A stretch of DNA of 64,000 nt, from NCBI GenBank assembly GCA_038373865.1, contig JAXGGA010004495.1, forward strand, positions 1-64,000, read 5' to 3'. Positions within the stretch are counted from its first letter, which is position 1; each line of letters begins with the position of its first letter. The DNA comes from Uloborus plumipes (taxonomy: Eukaryota > Arthropoda > Arachnida > Araneae > Uloboridae). The notes beneath the pieces are model-generated. The model had not been told where the DNA came from. It saw only the letters and a list, made by a program, of their open reading frames with translations, and did not search any database. The position numbers and the translations under genes were made by a program. Shown piece after piece: positions 23,041 through 34,050 of the stretch.

Positions 23041-24595
23041 AAAAGGGGGAACGAAATTTTGGAGGGTGGGGGATAACTTCTGTGGTTCTCGTGGAAATTA
23101 ATTTACGAAGGTAGCATTTTCGTCAAACAACGCTTAAAAAGTACCTCCCTTCTCCCCACCCTTCCTCCCTTGCTGGATCGAAGGCTCCAATTTGAGAGAC
23201 GGTTCTTCCGTTGGTGGTTAGAAATAAGAAAAGGAAAAAAAAAGAAAGAAAAGGTAGAGAAAGAAATGTAGGCGAATCTTTGAGAAAATTGTCCAGATGC
23301 ATTCGTCATAGTTTTACTGCTGCCTGTCCAACAGTTGCCCTGGGGCCACCGCGACTGTGTCATTATAGATTTCCCCACACGGTGCCTAACTCCGTTCCCC
23401 CACTTTTTTTTCTCTCTTTTTTTTTTCATGCAGAAAAATATGCGATTCTCGATCTCCAATTATACTAGCCACTTTCAGTCAAGATGACATTGTAGGGAAA
23501 AGAAGAAAACAAGAAAAAGACATTCTTCTTGGAGACATTTCATTTCGGCAAAAAATCATTAAAGGTAATCACTAATTTCAGGTAGCGCTTTTGGCGCATA
23601 CATTTGTATCCTCATCAATTCTCTTAAACATAGGGCACAAATTGCGGGGACGATTCGTTTTCGATTCACGTACGTCATCTCGGTAATGAAGAGAAAGTTT
23701 ATGCTCGACGAAGGAGCAGTTTTTTCAATGAAAATTGCATCAAAAAAGAGCGAAATTTTAATATTCAGCAGTGGGTTTCTATTACTCAAATGCGGTCTGG
23801 AAGCAAATTGGTGTAAGTGAAAAAAAAAATCGAAATGTGGAGATAACTAGTGCAAATGATAGGAACACACCCATCTCTTTTGTGACAAATCGATATTAGT
23901 GCAAAGCTTGACAAATGCTGCTAGCCAGAGTGATTTAGAAAAAGAAAGAAAAATCAACGGGAATTTGCGTATGATTTTAAATGTGCACTCGTTTTTCTCA
24001 AAACTCTTCCTTTTTAATACGCTTTTATTAGTTTCACTTGTGTGTTTGTTTGTCAGTATGAACGTAACTATGAATAAAAGATAAAATTCACGTTTTTTAC
24101 AAATATAAAAGAAATATATTTAATACTATTATTAATACTAAAGGCTAAACTATATTATTCCACGTTGATGTGTTCAAATTGTTTCAGTTGTTTGTATATA
24201 ACTCTGAATAAAAGATAAAATTCACATTCTTTGCAAATATAAAAGTGATATATTTAGTACTATTATTAATAGTAAAGGATAAAATATATTATATAAACTA
24301 TATTACATGTTAATGCATTATAAGCGCATCTAAAAGCGTATTTTTTACTTTTTTAAAACTAATTTAAAGATTATTCACTCTAGTTCTTTTGTTATCACTT
24401 CGCCAAATGTTCATTATGTTTTCGTTTTAGAAGCAACGAATGTGCGATATTATTTGTTTTTTTTTCCCATTAAAACTTTTTTACTTTCTTCTTTTGATTA
24501 AAGTGCTTATTTTATTTTTACGCATAATATCTTATGTTTGATTAAAAATCAGACATAAATGTTTTTCAGACATTGCATTTAAGAAGAAAGTTCAA
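23040..24595. other. intron DNA with a 134-bp direct duplication
   Basis: The segment starting TGAATAAAAGATAAAATTCA at 24071 recurs at 24205, followed in both by ACAAATATAAAAG or GCAAATATAAAAG and by TACTATTATTAATA. It is a local tandem duplication of about 134 bp, diverged by several substitutions. The rest is AT-rich and unremarkable. Confidence 0.6.
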
Positions 24596-24603
24596 GTTAG
24601 AAC

Positions 24604-24900
24604 TAGGAGCGCCCGATGGGAGGTCAAGTGAGGTCACTGTGACTTCCCAATAGTTTCCGTATTCGGCACATTTTGCTGGCAATTCGGCAATTTGAAAACA
24701 ATATTGCAACATTGAGATAATTTGTTCTTCTTAGTTTTTAAAATTGTTTTTTAAAAGATGCCTAATGTTTTTTCACACTAAATGTTATGCATGTACAACA
24801 TGTTTGCATGCTTGTATTTTATCATTCGGTCAAATTGGAACTTCATTCGGCAAATTGATAATTTCCCCCCTCCCAAAAATTTTAGTTCGGGGCGCACCTG
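24604..24900. mobile_element. 297-bp hAT MITE
   Basis: The left end is TAGGAGCGCCCGATGG. The right end, inverted, is CAGGTGCGCCCCGAAC. A perfect 8-bp duplication GTTAGAAC flanks it at 24596-24603 and 24901-24908. Internal ATTCGGCAAATTG words occur in both halves. No coding capacity. Confidence 0.88.
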
Positions 24901-25472
24901 GTTAGAACTAAGCAATATTGAATGTACTTAAGTTTGCTACCTTATCATGCCGTTGTAAATGATTGCTAAACGTTTCTCCTGATAATAAACTTTTTTACAA
25001 CTGCTAATATAAATATTTTACTCACCAACAATCATTTACATGAAATATAAAAGTATTTGTACCAATTATAAGAGTTTTGAATGAAGGCTGTCTCACAAAC
25101 AAACGTGGAATTCATTGTCTCTGCTTTAGTGATTGCTTTCGGGCAACTCCATTTGAATGAAAGGCATCAATTGCTGCAAAAAACAGCTTGCAAAAACTAG
25201 AAATACTATGTTAAATCCTTGTTTCATTTCACAAATTTAACAGAAACTACTTCTATAAAACACAGTTAAATTTTGAAGATTGGCAGAAACAGTATTTATA
25301 TAATGCTTTTGTGACTCCGTAGAACGGATGTAACTTTATGATATACATCCATTACAGAGAAAATAACATTATTTAAACATTTTTTTCAAGAAATCTTCAA
25401 AATTTACCTGCATTATATAATAGTAAGACCACGTTCTTCATAAAGTTCATGAAATATAACAAGGATTTAGCA

Positions 25473-26090
25473 TATGGATCATTCCATAGTGACTAACGTA
25501 ACATTCAGAGCTGATTTTGCAGCTGTTTTTACTTGTAACTTAAAGGAAAAAAATATTTTTTAGTTTTGCTGGTGGATTTACAATGTACATGGTATCTTTG
25601 AATCATTTCTGCTAAGAATTTAAAGCAAAATTACTGAGAGTAGATATTTTTTCAACCAAAATAGCACCGTGACTAACGTAACATTTTCGCAACCCTGAAA
25701 ATTACTGCTCATGTTGTGAGGCTAAAACTTCTCAAAGTTAAGCAAGTGTCAAAAATTGAATGATATATTTGAGAAATGTGTGAAGATGGCTTTTAAAAAC
25801 ATAAAACACATTTATTAAATCTTAATTTTTTTCGTCTTATGTGTCACTTTTACTCAAGATGGCGTGGGACTAATATAACGTAACTAACGTAACCATCGAA
25901 TAACAAGCAGTAGACACACTGCAAACTATTATGGCTAATCTCAGCGATAATTACAATAATTTTTCAACTTTTCTTATTTCTTATGTTGTATGATTTTTAT
26001 TTATTTACTTATTTTTTTTTTATACTTCTTTCACTTCGATATTTTTTTTTCTCCGGCTGAGATTGACATTTCTTTATGGAATGACCCATA
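25473..26090. mobile_element. 618-bp TIR element with CATTCCATA ends
   Basis: The left end TATGGATCATTCCATA matches the inverted right end TATGGGTCATTCCATA. The word TGACTAACGTAACATT occurs near the left end (25489), again at 25672, and in altered form at 25868-25902, giving internal direct repeats. No transposase is visible. The ATTCCA core of the ends resembles the element at 49921-50564, so the two may be relatives. The element ends 148 bp before the second paired-domain exon. The 24909-25472 stretch before it holds nothing I recognise. Confidence 0.7.
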
Positions 26091-26181
26091 TTCCTAATCT
26101 TTGTGAGCTGTTTTATGAAAAAGTGATAGGTCTGTTACTTTAGAATTGCCTTTCCTGAAAATTATGAAGAAAATCTTACTA

Positions 26182-26183
<2 letters not shown>

Positions 26184-26212
<29 letters not shown>

Positions 26213-26213
26213 G
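26184..26213. repeat. (ATT)n microsatellite just upstream of a splice acceptor
   Basis: About ten ATT units end 25 bp before the acceptor of the paired-domain exon at 26239. Length changes here would alter the branch-point region. Confidence 0.9.
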
Positions 26214-26238
26214 AAATAAATATTTTACTTTTTTCCAG

Positions 26239-26394
26239 GCCGTTACTATGAAACTGGTTCCTTGCGGCCTGGAATTATTGGAGGCAGCAAACCGAAGGTC
26301 GCCACCCCTGTGGTCGTAGCTAAAATAGAGCAATACAAGCGAGAAAATCCTACCATATTTGCGTGGGAAATCAGAGAGAGACTGATTTCAGAAG
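26239..26394 (+). CDS. eyg: Pax-eyegone paired-domain exon (linker and RED subdomain)
   Basis: This exon encodes [34 protein letters not shown] and [17 protein letters not shown]: the inter-subdomain linker ([10 protein letters not shown]) and first two helices of the RED subdomain. The string [28 protein letters not shown], split here as [12 protein letters not shown] and [16 protein letters not shown], is the form I know from Eyg/Toe rather than Pax6 or Pax2/5/8. The acceptor is TTTTTTCCAG, the donor is GAAG/GTAAGT, and both sides are phase 1. It splices in frame to the exon ending at 6103. The next exon should begin with VC and carry SVSSINRIL, then a homeodomain; I could not find either downstream. 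The protein is expected to be a nuclear DNA-binding regulator of eye and appendage development. Confidence 0.93.
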
Positions 26395-26562
26395 GTAAGT
26401 CTGTTCCTTTACCCGCTCAAAATAAAGGCGCGTGCTGAAGCTAAATTAGGAATTCAGCATGTTATTTACATGGAAGGGAAATACTATATTGAGTCAGAAG
26501 AAACTATATTTCATTCATCGAATTTTGCATAAGTGAAATTATATATACCTTATATGTTATTT

Positions 26563-27180
26563 CTCTTGCTTGTTTCCTTTTCGAAACCAGAATTTTCTCA
26601 TTTCTTCATAAAATTCCATTCACCCCTCATTTTAAAGCTTATTATCTTGCCGGAAATTGACGAAATATAGACCCACTCTCTAAAAATTGTTTTTATTTTT
26701 CCTTTATAATTAAAAAAAGAACTTTTTTTTTATTACGTTACTTCAATGAATAAAAAAATACTTTGGCGTGGTCGGATAAAGCACTGCGTTAGAAAAGTGA
26801 AGATCGCAGGTTCGATTCTCTTATGGGTTTTGTCGCTTTTGACTGACTTTTTTTCCCTCAGCTAATTTTGATCCAAATTTCAAAGAATAAATAGCCTCAA
26901 CTCATTGTAGGATTTTAAGCCCCAGTTTTTCTATTACTTTAAAATTGGAAAAGAAAATTTCTATTTTAGTATGAATAATATTTCTCAAAGGTGTCCTCTT
27001 TAATACTCCATAAAAATATAGAACTAAAGCGTGATTTCCTTTTCTTTTAAATCAGCGAAAATTAGCAATTTGCTATGCGCCTGTTTTTCGAAAAATTGCC
27101 GATTAAATAAATCGAGCTTTTGAATTACTACTGTCTATTGCAAAAACTGCGGGTCATCTAGTTATAAAACAAAATTTTTT
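26563..27180 (+). repeat. tRNA-like repeat family, copy A
   Basis: This ~618-bp segment is diverged from but collinear with 28955-29580. The shared order is TTTCTTCATAAAATTCCAT, then a tRNA-like region with the B box CGCAGGTTCGATTCTC (26806-26821), GGGTTTTGTCGCTTTTGA, AATTTTGATCCAAATTTC, TGTAGGATTTTAA and TTTTGAATTACTACTGTC. The tRNA-like part sits mid-element rather than at the 5' end, so it is either a composite SINE or a larger repeat that captured one. The part at 26755-26821 is not a functional tRNA gene as far as I can fold it. Confidence 0.7.
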
Positions 27181-28954
27181 TTATGCTTAAAATAAGTAAG
27201 TGCTTAAAATAGGCATTAATTCTGGCTGCCGTATTGCGTTTATATGTTATATATAACGAATTTAGTTTACAAAAAGCTGTTTGGAGCTAGTACTGTGTGA
27301 CGTAACAAAGTATTTATCTCAATTTCCTAAACCAAAGAACTTGAATTGAAATTGATTGAACAAAATAGCCGTACTTATTGTAACAATTTATCTAAATTTC
27401 TCCACGTCTCTAGATTTAGTTGATTTTTGAGCTTTGATACCAGTTCAAGAATAAATTGGAGTAAAATTGCAGGCTTGGCAGTACTGACAATTCAAGTAAA
27501 CTTACAAAAAAAGAGCATTTTTGAAATGTTCCGCGGCGTAAGCAAGAATTGTTCGGCAAAGAGGGAGACATGAATGTATTCCCCACAACACTTGTGATTA
27601 GCAAGTACATACAGCTTGGATCTGGATGCTTTTGAAAAAGTTAAAAAAAAAAAAAAAAAACTCATGTTCTATACTAATCATTAAAAGTTCAAATCAATCC
27701 GGCAAATACTTCCAAAATAATAGAAAAGTTATTAAAAAAAAAAAAAAAGGTGCCTAAAGATATTGTTGCACACGTCAAAATATTTTTAAACTATTTAATT
27801 GTGTAATTATATTTTCAAATTATTTTTTGGCTCTCCAGTTTTTGATTTTCCACGTTTCGGACTTGTACCGCGGTCCACCAGTAGCTGCCCGCTGAACTAT
27901 TACAATAAAAAACTGAAACAAACGAAAGAAAAAAAGAATTCGCTTCCATACTTTTATTCTTTTGTTCCAGAGCATTCTAAAAGCAGCGAGCATTTTAAAA
28001 GCACCTTCTCGAATGTTGCAAATATTCCCATGGAAAACCTTCTAAAGGTCACAGTTAATTCTGTTTGTTCATAATTTGCTAGACGCGACTGCGTTGAACG
28101 CCTGTCATCGTTTCAGCGAGATTTCATCGCGTTGGGTCAATATTTACTACTTGGTGCGGAGAGAAAAAGAAAAAGAACATTTGAAAAAAAGTAAGAGTGG
28201 ACGCGTTATTTGCACATAAAACAGTGGAGTCGTTTCTTTTACGCTCCCGTGAATCAGCGATGTATCTTAATGTATAAGGATAATGTGTTTGCGGGTCAAA
28301 AATTAAAATTAATGTTTTGCGCAAATCGTGTTACTACCATTTTTTCTCTTGATAGTTAACTTGGTGTGTCTTCTTTTTTTTCTTAATTGAAAGAATGCTG
28401 TTTTCAGATTTCCAGTGGTCGAACCAGTTAGACATGGCAAATTTGTCAGTAAACAGTGCTATTGTTTCAAATTTTTGCATTCCTGAACTTCAATTTGCTC
28501 TTTAAGAACGGACTGATTGAATTATAGATAAAAACTAATATGAAGTAAAAATAAAATAAAAAATACTCTAAAAAAGCCATTGCAGTACCTCTGCGAGTTT
28601 TTTTTTTTTTTTTCATAGCGTGATTTTCAGTTTGTCACCCACATGAATTTAGCTAATATTGCATTGGAAAAAAATCAATGGGAAAACTTATTGAGATAAA
28701 GATCAAAATATTAAATAAATAAGTATGAACCTTCAAAAGTCTATAACTTAAATTTTCTTTATTAGTACAAAATTTTATAAACACCCTGTACATATGAGAT
28801 ATAGTTATGACAAGAAATAAAGATATGAAAACATGAGAGGGTATCTCGCTTTCAGTATTTTCTTGCAAAAGTGTTTTTAATATAAAAAGTAATAAGAGTA
28901 TAAAAGAAAGCTCAATATTGAATAAAATATACTGCTCAAAATCTTATTCATTCC
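27181..28954. other. DNA between the two tRNA-like repeats
   Basis: AT-rich with A-runs at 27642-27660 and 27734-27748 and a T-run at 28600-28614. A slightly GC-richer part at 27830-28270 has no recognisable coding or element structure. Confidence 0.45.
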
Positions 28955-29580
28955 TTCTCTAGCCTGTTTTCAGCCATGCCGGAATTTCCTTATTTCTTCA
29001 TCAAATTCCATGATTAAACCCTCATTTAAAAACTTATCGTACCGACCATTGACAATGAATAGACTCAGTGAATTTTGCCCGATTTTTTACTACACATTAC
29101 TTCAATGAGAAATCAGATGAGAAATACGCAGTGGCGGTGTTAGAGCGATGCGCTTGAAAAGCGAAGATCGCAGGTTCGATCCTGCTGTGGGTTTTGTCGC
29201 TTTTGATTGACTCATTTTCACCGGTTAATTTTGATCCGAATTTCTAAGAATATACCATCGTAACTCTATTGTAGGATTTTAAACTACAGTGGTACTGTTG
29301 CCTAAATATCGGAAAAGAAAATGTTTATTTCAGTACGAATAATAAGATGTTTTAGTTTATTTCATTTTTATTTTATTTATTTATTTTTTTCCCCCCAAAT
29401 ACTTCTTAAAACTATGAAAGCAAGGCAAATTTAATTTTCCTTTAAATCCACAGATAAAAAAACAATTCTCTTTGTTCCTGTTTTTAGAGACATTAGTTTC
29501 AAATAATCGAATTTTTGAATTACTGCTGTCAAGCACGAATGCATCATGCTTTTCACCTAGTATAAAATTTAAAGCAAGAA
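28955..29580 (+). repeat. tRNA-like repeat family, copy B
   Basis: Collinear partner of 26563-27180. Its tRNA-like part is better preserved: CAGTGGCGGTGTTAGAGCG, then AAAGCGAAGATCGC, and the B box AGGTTCGATCCTGC with matching GCAGG and CCTGC arms. It continues with GGGTTTTGTCGCTTTTGATT. Whether this is one SINE family or a segmental duplication of 2.4 kb spacing cannot be decided; the lack of similarity between the copies argues for two insertions. Confidence 0.7.
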
Positions 29581-31400
29581 TGAGTAAATTAACTAAAAAT
29601 TTTTGGACAAAAAATTTTGATAGTAGATATGTATGAGATGAAGAAAGTTTATCGATCTATCTGAAGGTTGGTGTATTTGTCTGTCTCTCCCGCAATAAAA
29701 CAAATAAATCGATTCGAGCAAAACATTTTATTTCAAAGATTCTTCAGTCTCACATTTTTCACATATTTATTTAAATACTTTTTTTGAAACTTTTAATACA
29801 TTCTATATTTTTTTATTCTCCTTATAATGGAAACATGCTTAAGAGAGCAACGAGCGCAATTAGTACAAAAACAATCTTCGGTAAGAGAAACATTAATAAC
29901 TATTAACCCTACACTGCATGATTTTTTGTTCTCTGAAAGAACTACATACACTTTTTAATGTAACAAGAAAACATTGGAAAACATTTTTAAAGATTTAATT
30001 TTGAGGATAGATGTTTATATTTGCTTTAAAGATATTTAATACTTGCTCTTTATGCTTGAGTTGCCCTACGCTTGGTCAAAAGGAAAAATGGTCCATGTAT
30101 CCGATTGGCGACGCTATGCAATGTAGGGTAAATATCTTTTGCTAATAATAAGCTTTGAGGCAGTAGTTCAAATATTTCACTTAAAAACGATTTTTCTCTC
30201 TATTTATTTTCAATGCAATTAAAATTGCTAATCGATTTCAAGTTGCGGTGGCTTTTTACTCGCTCTGTGCTTTGTAGAATGAGAGTAACATGATCCGTTT
30301 TCATTGCTGGAAAAGTATTAACAATTATTCTTCGGCAATAAATATTGTCATCTTTCTCACTCGCTATAAATATTTGTAGGGAATAGCAATTCTAAAAAGA
30401 AAATAAAAAAAACAATTTAAAACCTGGTTGCAATTTTTGATTGCAAAAAGTTTAATCTATCAATAACAAATTCATTCTTCCTTTCGATACTTTGATTAAA
30501 AATCACTGGATGGTTTCTTCCAATGGATAGATTAGGAGCAGTAGATTTCTCTTCTAAACTGGAATTTTCTTCGCACTAGTAGTAGCTAAAAATATCTAGC
30601 ATATAGAATCAGTGACCGAAAATAAACGTTCATTTTTATTGAAACTGCTTCAACAAGCTTGATCTATACCATTTGTAGCAGAAATACGACATGTTTAATT
30701 TAAGAATCTTGCTTTTTTTTCTGTATTAAATTCTGGAAAAAACAATTTTCTCTGGAACTGTAATCAAAACTCTTGGCAATCAAGGCGATTTTATCTAACA
30801 ACTACTAAGATTAAATTAAAAATGTAAACAACCCCTGACCCTGATTGCCGATCTCATGTTAAAACGAACTTCACTGGTCATAACGCATTTTAAATCTAAA
30901 TATATTTAATTGTTTTCCATATGGAGTAACAAGGGAGGCTCTAAGTGCCCTTCCCCTCTCCCATTCCACCCTTAAAGTTAGTATTCCTTGCTTTTAATAC
31001 TATCTTTTCGGCAAAAATATTAAAACATTTCTGCTTCACTTATTAATGAATAAGTAATTAAAAATATCCACCTTTAATAACTATCTTTATCCTGCACTGA
31101 AATTGCTTTCCACGGAAAAAAAATATTCTGCTAAACCACAGGGAAAATATCCGAGCCGCCCTTAAAATTTCGCATATGGGCGCCCATATTTCATTTCCTC
31201 TCCATTTCAAAATAATTACAATTCTACAATTCATAGCACAGGCTTTGCTGTGTAAGCCAAAAAGACTACACACCAGCTTGATATGGTCTATTTCAAACAC
31301 GCTTCGAAAAAAAAAAAACAACTCTTTAGATGTGCCGATCGTAATCTTTTTCACACCTGCAGTACGTAATATGAGGGTGACGATCAGCATCATTTTGAGA
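29580..31400. other. AT-rich DNA without recognised features
   Basis: No exon, element ends or RNA gene were seen. A few A/T runs and a short poly-T occur. Confidence 0.45.
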
Positions 31401-31900
31401 TGCGAGGAGAAAGAGAGAGAGAGGAAAAAAAACCCACCTCCCTACCGAATCAATTACGTCTGGCGATTACACAAACGATCTCTTCCCCCTCCCACCCATT
31501 CCGTTAGAGGGGGGGGGGGTGACGGGCAGAGAAAAGCGCGCGAAAAAAAAAAAAAAAAAGAAACCAAACTCTGCAGGTAGGCGGTTCTGCAGCGCGCATC
31601 CAAAACCATCAACCAAAAGCGTAGCCAACAAGCACCGTAATTGAAGGTTTGTTCGCTCGTGCTACTGTATTGGAATGATATCTCCCGGGGTTCTTGGGAT
31701 GGCGAGGGAAAGGGGTCAGAGGTCGGGACGCTTCCCTGGCTCCAGAGGAGAACCCCTTCGGAAGCGAAGGCTGATAGATCCGACATTTTGGGTCCGAGAG
31801 CGCTTCGGATTCAGCCTTGTTTCAAGTATTTGCAAAGATATTATAGTCGCTGGCAGGTCCCGATTAACCTCCATAGGGAATGCTCAGTCTCATTTTAGTC
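31400..31900. promoter_or_regulatory. GC-richer island with overlapping open frames on both strands
   Basis: This stretch includes purine runs, a G-run at 31508-31519 and a complex segment 31650-31880 (CTCCCGGGGTTCTTGGGATG, GGGAAAGGGGTCAGAGGTCG). The overlapping frames in both strands lack domains or splice logic, so I do not call a gene. It may be a conserved non-coding element. Composition is the only evidence. Confidence 0.25.
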
Positions 31901-31937
31901 TCATTTCCTAGTTTTTTTTTTTTGGGGGGGGGGGGAT

Positions 31938-31979
31938 TTGTGTCAAAAGTTAAAGGATATTTCTTAACTTTTGACACAA
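31938..31979. repeat. perfect 16-bp hairpin
   Basis: TTGTGTCAAAAGTTAA is followed after 10 bases by its exact reverse complement TTAACTTTTGACACAA. It lies directly after a G-run (31924-31935). It could be the remnant of a foldback element. Confidence 0.85.
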
Positions 31980-32059
31980 TTATCACTAACGCTCCAAATA
32001 TTATTTCTAAAAGGGGCCCCGTAGAATCCAGATTAAAGATTACCCCACCCCCCTCACAA

Positions 32060-32324
32060 CTGGTTTCTTTAGCTAAATATCTCCTCGAAAAGTATTTCTC
32101 GTAAAGAGCACCATTTTCTCACACCTCACTTGATTTAAATCTGAATTAAGGAATTTTTCTCCTTTTAAAACAGGATTCTCAAACATGATGAATCCAGCAA
32201 CACAGGTAGGTTATTAAAAAAAACTGCATTATTACTAGATAATCTCTAGGAAATACACATATGGGCTAGACAACGCTAATTAAGGAAAAGCTGTATCGTT
32301 ACTACACTTCAGAAAAAACTGTAG
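32060..32324 (+). repeat. local duplication, left copy
   Basis: The segment AAAGTATTTCTCGTAAAGAG, CACCATTTTCTCACAC, CTTGATTTAAATCTGAATTA and CTCCTTTTAAAACA recurs in diverged form at about 33635-33760. Words from the right side here (AAGCTGTATCGTTACT, 32288) recur at 33445 in AAGCTGTACCGTTACTGG. The Tigger-like element lies between the copies. Confidence 0.6.
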
Positions 32325-32326
32325 TA

Positions 32327-33344
32327 CAGTAGAGAACCAATTATCCGGGATGTTCGGGACCATCGCTATCCCGGATAACTGAATTTCCCGGTTTTCTGAA
32401 TCGCTAAGAAGCGATGTTTGCCAATGGTTTTTAGAACCCAGATTGCTATAATAAATAGTATGGCTTCTTAAAATAAGAAGAAAGCGATTCAGAACTGCTT
32501 ATAAATATCAGAATATTAAAAAATACTAGTGAAAGAATAATTTAAAACCCAAAAAATTAGTTATTCACAAGACATAAAACAATCACATTAAAAAAAAGGG
32601 GGGGGGGGAGGCACACTTTTCGAAAATATTTTTAAAAGAAAGAAAATTAAGGAAATCGCACATTTATGTTCAAATTTTTGAACATGAATGTGCGATTTTT
32701 CTACTAGTGCATTAAATAAATTCGTTACTATGAACGAATTTTGTTTTCCTTTTCCTTTTTTATGAAGGTTGTGTTTTTGCGATTAAGGTAGTTATTGTTA
32801 ATTGTCGCTTTTGCATTGCATTAATATAAATATAAATTAAGTTCTTGCATCCTTATTACAGTCTTACGTTTGATCTCTAAATTCCAGGATCAACTATTCA
32901 GATAATCTGGTTCTCGGCGTTTAAAGCAGTTTTCGCGTTCGTCACTTACACTCTAAATGGCTTTAATTTAGGGTCATTCAATATTAAAAATTGCATTAGA
33001 ATGTGACAATATTTATTTCTTCAGTTTTTAGCTGTAATAAAATAGAAAAATGTTTAATTTACGAGTGTACTGTTTAATTCAAGAAAATACTTTGGAAATT
33101 TTGCCCCGCGTGACCCTTTAAATTCAACTTTAAAATTTGTTTTTGTAACAAATTTCTAAACTTTTTGCAAGCAATATGGTATTTATAAAGAAACCATTCA
33201 TATTCATTCAGGTGTTTAAAAAAAAAAGAACTTTTTTTTTTAAAAAAGTGCCAAAAATGCGGATTTTTTAAATGGCGGAAAAATCGGCAAAATTTCCCGG
33301 TTTTCTGGTTTCCCGGTTTTTTGGTTCCCGGATAAAAGGTTCTG
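32327..33344. mobile_element. Tigger/pogo-like non-autonomous element, 1.0 kb
   Basis: The left end CAGTAGAGAACCAATTATCC, then GGGA, faces a right end whose inverted form is CAGAACCTTTTATCCGGGAA. A CAGT..AACC..TTATCCGG end with TA target duplication (32325-32326, 33345-33346) is typical of pogo/Tigger members of the Tc1/mariner superfamily. Repeated TCCCGGTTTTCTG words lie inside both ends. A perfect inner hairpin occupies 32653-32698 (AAATCGCACATT arms with one mismatch). No transposase frame. Confidence 0.85.
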
Positions 33345-33765
33345 TACTACTACTAGAAAACTTCTCGGAAACTGAGATTCCATAAACTTTTCCAGAAAGG
33401 ATGCAGCAATTTTTAAGTGAAAAAACAGCGTTACTTAAGAATAAGCTGTACCGTTACTGGAAAACTTTATGGAAGTCCATGTTTTAAAAGATTTTCTCAG
33501 TAGTATTACAGTTATTTTCTTAGTGTTGAAAATTTTAAGGAAGTCCAGTTAAATAGGAATTTTCAAGTAATATGGTAGTTTTTCTTTTTTTTTTCTTTTA
33601 GTGTAAATAACCGATTTCTGAAACTAAATAATTTCTTTTTAGAAAGTATTTCCCGTATAGAACACCATTTTCATACCCAACTTGATTTTAATCTGAATTG
33701 CGGAAATATTCTCCTTTTTAAACACAATTAGTCAGACATGAATCAAGCAACAAATCGTTTAGACA
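33345..33765 (+). repeat. local duplication, right copy
   Basis: Partner of 32060-32324. AAAGTATTTCCCGTATAGAA, CACCATTTTCATACCC, CTTGATTTTAATCTGAATTG and CTCCTTTTTAAACACA occur in the same order. Spacing from the left copy to the right (about 1.55 kb) minus the Tigger-like element leaves a unit of about 540 bp, consistent with a tandem duplication invaded later. Confidence 0.55.
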
Positions 33766-33769
33766 TTAG

Positions 33770-34050
33770 TTTTATTTCACGCTGTTTTCATATAGATTCT
33801 GACGATATCACATGCGCTCTTTTGGATCCAAAATGTCGGACGGGATCAGCTCCCCATTAGAGGGACCTCACTCCAGAGTCAGAGCATCGTTGTGGCCCAT
33901 CTTGTTGACTTTGACGATGATTGAGGGAACGGCTGAAGAGATGAGTGGCCGAAGTTGAATCATCAAACAAGCCACAACGCTTTTTAATTCACTGCACTTC
34001 GCAGCAGAATCTATATAAAAAGGAGGAAAGGAAGATGGGGGGAGGTGTAG
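33770..34050. promoter_or_regulatory. higher-complexity island
   Basis: Non-repetitive mixed-composition stretch (GACGATATCACATGCGCTC, GAGGGACCTCACTCCAGAG, TTGTTGACTTTGACGATGAT) with no open frame of note. A candidate conserved non-coding element. Confidence 0.3.

Noticed and set aside
29127..29205. Functional tRNA gene
   Set aside because: It has good A/B-box-like words but no full cloverleaf by eye, and a diverged copy lies within a larger repeat at 26563.
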